This document shows, piece by piece, positions 9,203 to 16,803 of a stretch of 64,000 nt of DNA. Made by a program: the position numbers and the translations under genes. The DNA is taken from NCBI RefSeq assembly GCF_003390915.1, contig NZ_QMEM01000010.1, forward strand, positions 85,810 to 149,809. Reading direction: 5' to 3'. This stretch comes from Lewinella sp. IMCC34183. GTDB taxonomy: Bacteria > Bacteroidota > Bacteroidia > Chitinophagales > Saprospiraceae. The stretch's first letter is position 1. Each line of letters begins with the position of its first letter. Under the pieces are notes generated by a model. The model made no database searches. It saw only the letters and a program-made list of their open reading frames with translations, and was not told the origin of the DNA.

Positions 9203-10131
9203 TGAAGGCCTCCGCCCATCTGTTTGCCGAGCTGCAGGACCTCAAGCGCCTGCGGCCCGCCGGGGTGCGCCACTCGCTGGCCGACGAGCTGTTCGTCGGG
9301 GCCTGGCGGGCGGTGTTGAACGGCGCCGACTGGAACGAGGCGGCCGACCGCACCGCCGCCCGCGCCCTGCTGTACGTGCTTTTTCCCGGCGTGGACGCCG
9401 CCTTCTTCCGCGCCGCCCGGCTGGATGCGGCGGCCATCCGCGAGGTCTGCACCAATGCCTTCGACCGCACGGTGGGCGACCGCCTCGATGCCGCTACGGT
9501 GGCGCGGCTCCGTGGTCCGCTGGAGCGTACGTTACGGGAACTGGCGGGGACGCAGGTGCAAGGTTTTCCGGAAACGGAGGAACTGCCGGCCTGTCTCACG
9601 CGGCTCCGCGAGCAACCCCGGGCCGGTGCCACCCACCCGGAGCACCCCCGGCTGGTGCTGCTGCCGGCCGAGAGCCACGCCGATCACTGCCTGCTGACCG
9701 GGGTATACGCTGCCCTGACCGCGGGGCGCTACGGAGCCGATCCCGGGGCGGCCTTCGTCTGCGGACTGGCCCACCACCTCCACAATGCCTACCTGCCCGA
9801 CTGCGGCTGGGCCGGCGAGCTGGCGCTGGAGCCCTACCTGCAGCAGGTGATCGACAACTGCCGGGCCACGGCGCTGGAGGAGTTTACCCCCGCCCTGCGC
9901 GAGCGGCTGACCGACGTGCTGCGCCACCACGAGTCGCTCGCCACGCCGGAGGGCTACGCCATCAGCGCCGGCGACGTCATCGACCGGGTGCTCGACGTGA
10001 AATGGCGCGTGCGGGCGGCGGCCGTCACCGAGCGGCAGGTGCTGGGCGACCTGGACCTGGTGCACCCCGGCCCCCTCAAGGATTTTCAAACCGAGTTGCT
10101 CAACGAAACCGAACTGTGGAGTACCCTTTGA
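9202..10131 (+). CDS. HD-superfamily-like protein of unknown activity in the inositol/YcaO cluster
   Basis: A 309-residue protein with no signal peptide or membrane segment. The C-terminal half has a spacing of metal-ligand-type residues like HD-domain phosphohydrolases and diiron oxygenases: His159/His162 (ESHADH), an HH doublet at 191-192 (GLAHHLHNAYLPD), His242/243 (RHHE) and Asp258/261/265. The usual HD doublet is therefore HH here. The N-terminal ~130 residues are alanine/arginine-rich helices that I do not recognise. The GTG start shares a base with the ino1 stop (TAGTG) and the end overlaps the methyltransferase start, so it is co-translated with both. A phosphatase or inositol-oxygenase-like role would fit, but this is inference. 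Confidence 0.6.
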   Translation: MKASAHLFAELQDLKRLRPAGVRHSLADELFVGAWRAVLNGADWNEAADRTAARALLYVLFPGVDAAFFRAARLDAAAIREVCTNAFDRTVGDRLDAATVARLRGPLERTLRELAGTQVQGFPETEELPACLTRLREQPRAGATHPEHPRLVLLPAESHADHCLLTGVYAALTAGRYGADPGAAFVCGLAHHLHNAYLPDCGWAGELALEPYLQQVIDNCRATALEEFTPALRERLTDVLRHHESLATPEGYAISAGDVIDRVLDVKWRVRAAAVTERQVLGDLDLVHPGPLKDFQTELLNETELWSTL

Positions 10132-11210
10132 TCAGTCCGCGCACCGGCGAGGTGCTCCGCCCGGAGGGCGATCATTTCCTCACCGACGGTACCGACCGCT
10201 GGCCGGTGGTGGACGGTATTCCCTACCTGCGGGACAAGGAAGCCGTACGCGCCGCGGCCGCAGCCGCCCTGGACGCGGGGGACATGGCCGCCGCCCGCCG
10301 CCAGCTGCTGGCCGACCAGGACCGCTTCAGTCCCACCCCGCCGCCGGGGGCGGACGCCATCGACCGGGCGGTCGACCGGCCGGAGCTCAGCCTGCGGGAG
10401 GCCATGCAACTGCTGAACTACGGAGCGGTCGGCGATTACTTCGCCTACCGCTGGTGCTCGCCAACCTTCACCGGGGGGCTGCACATGCTCGAGCGCACGC
10501 CCCACCACCTGCCGGTGATCGAGGTCGCCTGCGGCATCGGACACTTCCTGCACGCGCTGGAGGCGGCCGGCCGGCGCACCGTGGGCGTCGATATCGTCTG
10601 GTCGAAGCTGTGGCTGGCACGCCGCTACCTCGGGGTACGGGGGCCGCTGATCTGTGGCGACATCGAGCGGGGACCGGTACTCGCCACCCGCAAGCCGCAC
10701 ACCGTCTTCTGCCACGATGCCCTCTACTTTTTCGAGCACAAGGGACCGGCGCTGGCGCACATGCGTAAGCTGAGCGGCGGCGGCAGCGTAGCGGTGGGGC
10801 ACGTACACACGCGCAGCAGCGGCCACGCGGCCGGCTTTGCCGGGGAGCGGGCCGACTACACCAAGCTGACGGGAGCCTTCGTACGCGACGATGCCGACTA
10901 CCGCCTGGGCTGGTACGACCGGGAATCCGACACCGGGCACCCCGCCCCCATCGCCGTCGGCTGGATCGAGAACGAGACCGACCACCGGCCCATCGACTGG
11001 ACGCGCGACGGCACCAGCCTCCAATCCAACCCCCTGCTGACCGAAAATGGCGTTTCCTGGCCCAGCGACGGCTGGCGAAAGGAGTACACCGAAGACGGAG
11101 CCGGACTCGGGGAATACACCCTGGAGAAGCTGGCTGCCACCCCGGCACCCGCCAGTTCCCGGGAAGCCTTCCGCAGCCGTCACCTCCTCAACCTCCCCGC
11201 CCGATGGTAG
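10116..11210 (+). CDS. SAM-dependent methyltransferase with N-terminal Trm112-like segment
   Basis: About 364 residues. The first ~40 (LISPRTGEVLRP...WPVVDGIPYLRD) resemble the small Trm112/YbaR-type domain found ahead of some class I methyltransferases, here without zinc cysteines. A Rossmann core follows with the SAM-binding motif VIEVACGIGHFLHALE (about 134-149), motif II VGVDIVWSKLWLARRY and post-motif HTVFCHDALYFFEH. The start is GTG 10116, overlapping the upstream gene by 16 bases; a start at 10002 would add 38 arginine/proline-rich residues read from within that gene. The acceptor is unknown; context suggests O-, N- or C-methylation of the inositol-derived product. Confidence 0.75.
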   Translation: MEYPLISPRTGEVLRPEGDHFLTDGTDRWPVVDGIPYLRDKEAVRAAAAAALDAGDMAAARRQLLADQDRFSPTPPPGADAIDRAVDRPELSLREAMQLLNYGAVGDYFAYRWCSPTFTGGLHMLERTPHHLPVIEVACGIGHFLHALEAAGRRTVGVDIVWSKLWLARRYLGVRGPLICGDIERGPVLATRKPHTVFCHDALYFFEHKGPALAHMRKLSGGGSVAVGHVHTRSSGHAAGFAGERADYTKLTGAFVRDDADYRLGWYDRESDTGHPAPIAVGWIENETDHRPIDWTRDGTSLQSNPLLTENGVSWPSDGWRKEYTEDGAGLGEYTLEKLAATPAPASSREAFRSRHLLNLPARW

Positions 11211-13105
11211 TGGCTCAGGTACGGTTCGGGATCGTCGGGCTGGGCTGGGTGGCCCGCGACTACATGCTGCCGGCGCTCGCCGCGGCGGGCGACCGGGTAC
11301 GGCTGACGGCGGTGGTGAGCCTGCGCCCGGCCGACTTCGAAGGATTGCCCGATCATGTGTGGTGTTTCGAGGAACTCGACGACCTGTTGGCCGCCGACCG
11401 GGTCGACGCCGTCTACATCGCCACGCCCAATCACCTCCACCGGGCGCAGACCATTGCCTGCCTAGACCGCGGCATTCACGTGCTCTGCGAAAAACCCCTG
11501 GCGCTGACGGCCGAAGACGCCACCGCGATGGCCGAAGCGGCCCGGCGCAGCGGGCGCCTGCTGGTGACCGCCTACGACCAGCGCCATCACCCCGCCCACC
11601 GGGCACTGCGGGCGGCCATCCGGGAAGGGCGGATCGGAACGCCCACCCAGGCGCGGATCGACTACGCCTGCTGGCTGCCGAAGGAGTGGAGCGGCGACAA
11701 CTGGCGCATCGACTACGGCCGCGCGGGCGGCGGCGCGGTGATCGATCTGGCGCCCCACGGCCTCGACCTGCTGGAGTGGCTGCTGGACGACGCCATCACC
11801 GACGTACACTGCTTCCTACAGCGGGCGGTGCAGGACTACGCGGTCGACGACGGCGGCGTGCTCAGCGTCCGCTTCCGCGGCGGCGCGCTGGCGACCCTCA
11901 CCGTAGCGTACAACCGCCCGGAGACCCTGCCCCGCCGCCGCCTGGAAGTCATGGGGACTGGCGGCACCCTCCTCGCCGAAAACACCATGGGACAGGACCC
12001 CGGCGGCACCCTAACCTTCACCGACGCCAGGGATGGTAGCTCACGCGATCTCCCCTTCGCCCGTGAAGAAGGGCCCTTCGCCCACCAGCTCCTCCACTTC
12101 CTCGATCGCCTCCTACTTCCACCGGATCACACCGACCTGGATACCACTCACCGCCAGGTCCAGCTCCTCCAGCGAGCCCTGACGGCGAGCGAAGCGAAGC
12201 CACCCAGCAACCAGCAACCAGCACCCACCAACCAGCAACCAGCAACTAAAAACCTCATGCCCCTAACCCACTACGCCTGTACCCACTGCGGCGGCTGGAT
12301 CCTCTGGTTCGACAGCCGGGAGCCCGTCTACTGCCCCAACTGCATGGACGTGCGCAACGCCCTGCCCGACGAGGACTTCACCTACCTCCCGGTCGCGGAG
12401 GCGGAGGGCCGGTACCGTACCGAATGGCGGGAGACGTTGCCGGGCCTGTGGGAGTTCTGGACCGTCCCCCAGCTGGGCCTGGGCAGCCACGGCTGGCTCA
12501 TCATCCGCGAAGCGGGCAACGTAGCCTTCGAGGCGGCGCCGTACTACGACGCGGCCGGCAAACGGAAAATTGAGGAACTGGGCGGCATCCGTACGCTGGC
12601 GGCCAGTCACCCCCACGGCTACGGAGCCCTGTGGCAGCTGCAGGAACAGCACGCGCCGGAGGAGCTTATCATCCACCGCGACGACCTGGTACACACCAAG
12701 GCCTTCCGCGTCAACCGGCCCATCGACGACCACCACGCCCTCGGCCCTGACCTGGAATTCCAGCGGCTGGGCGGCCACTACGAGGGGCAGACCGCGCTCT
12801 ACGACGGACAGTACCGACTGCTGTTCCTGGGCGATGCCCTCAAGATCGACTTTGCCGAAGACGGCGAAACGCCGGTGGCCCTCAGCTGCCACAAGGGATA
12901 CCACTACAGCATCCCCCTGACGCGGGAGGAGCTGCTCCACTACCGGGAGGTCTTCGGGCGGTACGACTTCGACCACGTCTGTACCCCCTTCGAATTCGGG
13001 CGGGGCGTCGGGCGGGAGGCGGCCATCGCGCTGGTCGATTACCTACTCGCTACCGGCATCCACACCCGACCCGTATCCCTGCAAACCCTGCTCGATCATG
13101 CCTAA
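11204..13105 (+). CDS. Gfo/Idh/MocA oxidoreductase joined in frame to a metallo-beta-lactamase-fold protein
   Basis: A single 633-codon frame holds two unrelated proteins. Residues 1-~335 are a Gfo/Idh/MocA NAD(P)-dependent sugar/inositol dehydrogenase: FGIVGLGWVARDY, IATPNHLHRAQ, the CEKPLAL motif and GGGAVIDLAPHGLDLLEWLL. A Gln/Pro/Ala/Asn-rich linker encoded by a short DNA repeat (12204-12246) follows. Met352 (ATG 12257) then begins a zinc ribbon (CTHC...CPNC) and an MBL fold with SHPHGYG, GHYEGQT, FLGDALKID and SCHKGYH. The ATG at 12257 follows an A-rich stretch (ctaaaaacctc), so it may be a separate start within a read-through fusion. It overlaps the methyltransferase by 7 bases and ycaO by 8. 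Oxidation of an inositol or sugar hydroxyl is plausible for the first half. Confidence 0.8.
   Translation: MVVAQVRFGIVGLGWVARDYMLPALAAAGDRVRLTAVVSLRPADFEGLPDHVWCFEELDDLLAADRVDAVYIATPNHLHRAQTIACLDRGIHVLCEKPLALTAEDATAMAEAARRSGRLLVTAYDQRHHPAHRALRAAIREGRIGTPTQARIDYACWLPKEWSGDNWRIDYGRAGGGAVIDLAPHGLDLLEWLLDDAITDVHCFLQRAVQDYAVDDGGVLSVRFRGGALATLTVAYNRPETLPRRRLEVMGTGGTLLAENTMGQDPGGTLTFTDARDGSSRDLPFAREEGPFAHQLLHFLDRLLLPPDHTDLDTTHRQVQLLQRALTASEAKPPSNQQPAPTNQQPATKNLMPLTHYACTHCGGWILWFDSREPVYCPNCMDVRNALPDEDFTYLPVAEAEGRYRTEWRETLPGLWEFWTVPQLGLGSHGWLIIREAGNVAFEAAPYYDAAGKRKIEELGGIRTLAASHPHGYGALWQLQEQHAPEELIIHRDDLVHTKAFRVNRPIDDHHALGPDLEFQRLGGHYEGQTALYDGQYRLLFLGDALKIDFAEDGETPVALSCHKGYHYSIPLTREELLHYREVFGRYDFDHVCTPFEFGRGVGREAAIALVDYLLATGIHTRPVSLQTLLDHA
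12204..12246. repeat. Short CCAGCAA-type repeat inside the fused ORF
   Basis: Imperfect tandem copies of CCAGCAA, interrupted by CACCCACCAA, lie between the oxidoreductase and metallo-beta-lactamase halves and are read as a Gln/Pro/Ala/Asn linker. This low-complexity type is usually intergenic, which suggests insertion or expansion at the old gene boundary that removed a stop codon. Confidence 0.6.
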
Positions 13106-14570
13106 TACCTACGATTACGCTACCCCCACGGAGATGTACCGCAGCAGCCTGCCTGCCGGCGAATTGCAGGAATTCCGGATCGACCCGGTCGACTACCTTG
13201 GCATTCCCATCATCAACGTAGACTTCCACGGGGCCGACGGCATCAATGCCAACGGCATCGGCTACGGCCGCAGCCTGCCCGCCGCCCGCCTGGGGGGCTA
13301 CGGCGAGCTCTGCGAGGAGTACCATACCCTGGCCGGATTTGAGCAGTTGCTTATGCGCGAGGGCAGCTACCGCGAACTGGTCGCCGCACTGGGCGAAGAC
13401 CGCGTCGTGGACCCGCTGACGCTGGTGCTCTCGGCCGGCAGCCCTTACCACGCCGACTATCCGCTGCGGTGGTCGCCGGTCGAGCGGCTGACGGACGGGG
13501 AGACCTGCTGGGTGCCCGCGGAATTCGTGGCCTGTACCAACGGACAGGTCGATTACCCCAACCGCCTCATCACGGCGATCCGCAACGGCAGCGGGGCCGG
13601 CGATACCGAGGTGCGGGCCCTGCTGCACGGGACGCTGGAGCTGCTGCAGCGTGACGGCAACGCCGACTGCTTCCGCGCGCTGGACCGCGGCCTGGTGATC
13701 GACCCGGCGACCCTGCCGGAGGACTGCCGCGCCCTCATAAGGGAACTCGCCGACCGGGGCCTGCACGTCACCTGCAAGCTGGCCCGCGTGACCTGCGGCT
13801 GCGTCAGCGTGTACGCCGTGGGGGACGACCGCACGGACGACGGCTTCCCCCTCGGCGTGACCGCTACCGGCGAGGGCGCGGACACCGACTACCGCGTCGC
13901 CCTGCTAAAGGCCATCACGGAATGCGCCAGCAGCCACACCCGCAAGCGCTTCGACAACGTACCCTGGCCGAAGAAAGAAGCGACCATACCGCCGGGCTTC
14001 CGCGAGCGGCAGCTCGGTATGCTCGACCTGGACACCGAAGAGCCCCGGGCACTCCGGGCCATGGTCGATTGGCTGAACGAGGGCCGCGCGGCCCTGCGCG
14101 ACAAACTTGACGACAACGTATTCCTGCACCGGGAGACCATTGACTGCCGCGACCTGCCCGCCCACTCCTTTGCCGACCAGTCCGCCCAATGGGCCTACGT
14201 GATGGACCAGCTGGCGCAGGAAGGACTGACGCCCTACGTATTTCGCTCTCCGACCACTGGCGGCCGCTGCCACGTCACCAAGGTCATCGTACCGGGCATC
14301 GAGCAAGAACTGGGCAGCTACCACCGCCTGGGTGAGCGGGGCGTACGCCGGCTGCTGGAGCGCGACGACATTACCCTTATCGCCCGCGAAGACGGCCCGG
14401 GCCGTAAACAAGTACGGCTGACAGCAGCGGCCGAGAAACGGCTCGGCGGCCCGGTCTGGCTGGAAACCGACCGCCTCGACGCCCGCATCGAGCCCGTCTA
14501 CGCCCTTTACCGCGAGCCCAGCGCCCACGCCGCCCGCTACGCCATCGACAGCGGCTACTTCGATTCCTGA
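13098..14570 (+). CDS. YcaO-family ATP-dependent enzyme
   Basis: YcaO enzymes use ATP to activate amide oxygens, giving azolines, thioamides, amidines or related bonds. The 490-residue protein shows the first ATP-binding block in divergent form (NGIGYGRSLPAARLGGYGEL then CEEY, with Glu70, Glu73 and Glu74), the second block ALLKAITECASSHTRKR with Glu275, and the late family segment VTKVIVPGIEQ (usually VxVVVPGLE). No E1-like or ocin-ThiF partner and no short Cys/Ser-rich precursor peptide is visible nearby, so a ribosomal azole peptide pathway is unlikely. Its place between an MBL-fold protein and a glycosyltransferase in an inositol cluster is unusual. It overlaps the upstream ORF by 8 bases. 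The substrate is unknown. Confidence 0.82.
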   Translation: MPNTYDYATPTEMYRSSLPAGELQEFRIDPVDYLGIPIINVDFHGADGINANGIGYGRSLPAARLGGYGELCEEYHTLAGFEQLLMREGSYRELVAALGEDRVVDPLTLVLSAGSPYHADYPLRWSPVERLTDGETCWVPAEFVACTNGQVDYPNRLITAIRNGSGAGDTEVRALLHGTLELLQRDGNADCFRALDRGLVIDPATLPEDCRALIRELADRGLHVTCKLARVTCGCVSVYAVGDDRTDDGFPLGVTATGEGADTDYRVALLKAITECASSHTRKRFDNVPWPKKEATIPPGFRERQLGMLDLDTEEPRALRAMVDWLNEGRAALRDKLDDNVFLHRETIDCRDLPAHSFADQSAQWAYVMDQLAQEGLTPYVFRSPTTGGRCHVTKVIVPGIEQELGSYHRLGERGVRRLLERDDITLIAREDGPGRKQVRLTAAAEKRLGGPVWLETDRLDARIEPVYALYREPSAHAARYAIDSGYFDS

Positions 14571-14612
14571 CCCCCCATCAGTCCATCCGTCCTTTCCTAC
14601 ACGACCACGATC

Positions 14613-15908
14613 ATGCGCATCTGCTTCATTTCCCGCCGTTACTTCCCTGCCGTTTCCGGCATGAGCGTCTACGCCCGCAACCTCACCCACGCCCTGGCCG
14701 AGCGGGGCCACGAGGTGGTCATGATCAGCCAGTACCGCGAGGACCCCACCGGGGTGGAGATCTACGGCGGCGGGCCGCCCCCCAAAGAGCCCTGGATGGA
14801 GGTGCACGGCCTGCGCAGCACGGGGGAAGAACTCGGGGCGGAAGCTCCCCCGGCCGACTTCGAGTCTGACCTGCGGGCGATGGCCGACCTCGCCGAGCAA
14901 CTGCACGCGAACAAGCCCTTCGACGTGGTCCACGCCCAGTACGCCTACCCCACCGGGCTGGCGGCACTGGAGGTGAGCCGCCGCCTCGGCATCCCCAATG
15001 TAGTGAGCATCCAGGGGGGCGACGGACACTGGGTCGGCAGCTGCTGCACCACCCACCAGCTGGCCATGGACGCCGTGCTGAACCACAGTATGGCCCTGGC
15101 GATCGGCTGCAACAGCTTCCGCGACGAGGTGGTGGAAAACCACGGTACCGATCCCGCGCGCTTTACCATCGTACCCGGCGCGACCAACGTCGACCAGTTC
15201 ACGCCCCGCGGGGCCGCCCATCCGAACCTCATCGACAGCGTCGTGGCCCTGGGTGAACTGCGCGAACCGGCGCGCCTGCTGTACCACGGGCGGGTGGATA
15301 AGCGGAAGGGCAGCCTGGACTTCATCCGCTGCGGGGCCCGCCTGGTGGAGGAGGGGTACGACGTGAGTCTCACCGTGAGCGGCATCGGACCCGACTTCGC
15401 CGAAACCCGTCAACTTGCGCTGGAGCTGGGGCTGGGTGACCGCTGCTCCTTCCCCGGCGAGGCCGACTACGCCGACGCGCCGGCCCGCTACCACGCCGGC
15501 GACATCTTCCTGAGCCCCACCTACGCCGAGGGCTTTTCCAATACCATCCTGGAGGCGATGGCGAGCGGATTGCCCATCGTGAGCACCCGCACCGTGGGCG
15601 TGGTCGACTGCCTGCGCGACGGGGAGAACGCCCTGCTCGTCGAAGCCGGTGACCTCGAGGCGCTGACCGCCGCCACCCGTCGCCTGCTCGACGACGAGCA
15701 ACTGCGCTTCGACCTGGCCCGCGTCGCCTACCGCGAGGTGCGCGACAAGTACAGCTGGCCGGTCGTGGCCGAGCAGATCGAGACGGTGTACCAGACCCTA
15801 TTAGACCAACCGGTCGACCGCAGCTGGACCGACATCATCACCGCCGGGGCCAGCGTAGCGGACGCCGACCTGAGTTGTCGCTTCCGCACCCAACCCCACC
15901 TGCTGTGA
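14613..15908 (+). CDS. GT4-family glycosyltransferase, MshA/BshA-like
   Basis: Retaining GT-B glycosyltransferase of 431 residues. The N-terminal acceptor domain starts FISRRYFPAVSGMSVYARNL with the glycine-containing acceptor loop; the donor domain has LLYHGRVDKRKGSLDF and the E-x7-E nucleotide-sugar motif in EGFSNTILEAMASGLP (about 306-314). GT4 members such as MshA (GlcNAc to inositol phosphate) and BshA (GlcNAc to malate) pair with a PIG-L deacetylase, as here, and the presence of ino1 makes inositol phosphate a reasonable acceptor. The TGA stop overlaps the next gene's GTG start (GTGA). The donor and acceptor are inferred from context only. Confidence 0.85.
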   Translation: MRICFISRRYFPAVSGMSVYARNLTHALAERGHEVVMISQYREDPTGVEIYGGGPPPKEPWMEVHGLRSTGEELGAEAPPADFESDLRAMADLAEQLHANKPFDVVHAQYAYPTGLAALEVSRRLGIPNVVSIQGGDGHWVGSCCTTHQLAMDAVLNHSMALAIGCNSFRDEVVENHGTDPARFTIVPGATNVDQFTPRGAAHPNLIDSVVALGELREPARLLYHGRVDKRKGSLDFIRCGARLVEEGYDVSLTVSGIGPDFAETRQLALELGLGDRCSFPGEADYADAPARYHAGDIFLSPTYAEGFSNTILEAMASGLPIVSTRTVGVVDCLRDGENALLVEAGDLEALTAATRRLLDDEQLRFDLARVAYREVRDKYSWPVVAEQIETVYQTLLDQPVDRSWTDIITAGASVADADLSCRFRTQPHLL

Positions 15909-16606
15909 TCCTGGCCCTGAGCCCCCACCTCGACGACGTGGTCTTTTCCTGCGGCGGCTACCTATACGACAAAGTTCAGGCGGGGACGCGGGTGCAGTGC
16001 GTGACCATATTCACGGCAACGGTGCCGGTACTGAGCGAATTTGCTTTGGCGTGCCGCCTTGATAAGGAGCTGGACGGCACGGTGGACTACATGGCGCTGC
16101 GGCGAGCCGAGGACCGGAACGCAAGTGCCCTGCTGGGGATCGATCCCCTGCACTGGGAATTTGCCGAGGCGCCCCACCGCGGGTACGTTTCCGCCCCCGA
16201 CCTCTTCGCCGGCGTGCACGATGACGACCCGCTGGAGCGCGCGCGGCTGGACCAAAAAATTCGGGAGCACCTAGCCGATGCCCCGTACACCGAGGTGTTG
16301 TATCCCTACGGGGCGGGCAATCACGCCGATCACCTGCAGCTTATCGCGGCGGTGGAGCGCGTTCGTCCGGCCTTTCCGGCGGTCCGCTTCCGGCGCTACT
16401 ACGATATGCCCTACGCCGCCCGGTTCCGGGACCGCTACCCGGAACTCGGGGAGACGGTCCCGGCTTACCCGCTGGGCGACGCTACCCTGCGGCAAAAACT
16501 GGCGGCGTGTGCGGCCTACGCTAGCCAATTGGGCTTCCAGTTTGGAGACCGTGCGGGGATGGAAGCAACGTTGGGACTGGTGGAGTACCTTATCTACGTC
16601 CGCTAG
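15905..16606 (+). CDS. PIG-L (LmbE-like) family deacetylase, MshB/BshB-like
   Basis: Zinc-dependent N-deacetylase of about 233 residues, expected to remove acetyl from a GlcNAc-type conjugate made by the preceding glycosyltransferase. Metal and catalytic motifs are SPHLDD (His8, Asp10, Asp11) near the N-terminus and GNHADH (residues 138-143). The GTG at 15905 overlaps the upstream stop and gives the common N-terminus VILALSPHLDD; a TTG at 15875 would add ten residues. It ends the co-directional run; the next gene begins about 200 bases later with its own signal peptide. The glycosyltransferase plus deacetylase pair mirrors the first steps of mycothiol and bacillithiol synthesis. Confidence 0.85.
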   Translation: MILALSPHLDDVVFSCGGYLYDKVQAGTRVQCVTIFTATVPVLSEFALACRLDKELDGTVDYMALRRAEDRNASALLGIDPLHWEFAEAPHRGYVSAPDLFAGVHDDDPLERARLDQKIREHLADAPYTEVLYPYGAGNHADHLQLIAAVERVRPAFPAVRFRRYYDMPYAARFRDRYPELGETVPAYPLGDATLRQKLAACAAYASQLGFQFGDRAGMEATLGLVEYLIYVR

Positions 16607-16803
16607 GGACCGGTAACTCACTCCCCCCGCACCCGCGCACCGCCGCCCCGCGAGCTGGTGGACGGCACGGAGAGGGTTTCTCTGTCGCGTTAGTCCTGCG
16701 GGTATCCGCGCCCGGGCGGAGCGCCTCCGCGTCGACGTAGTCGCTCTGCGGTGAACCACCAAGTAGCAATTAATCCGGTACTTAGCAGTCTCAACGTGTG
16801 CCC

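Noticed and set aside
13098..14570. Ribosomal azole-peptide (TOMM) cluster
   Set aside because: No E1-like or ocin-ThiF partner, no dehydrogenase of the SagB type and no short precursor peptide with Cys/Ser/Thr-rich core is visible.
7970..16606. Mycothiol biosynthesis operon
   Set aside because: GT4 and PIG-L fit MshA/MshB, but no MshC Cys ligase, MshD acetyltransferase or inositol monophosphatase is present, and other genes have no place in mycothiol synthesis.
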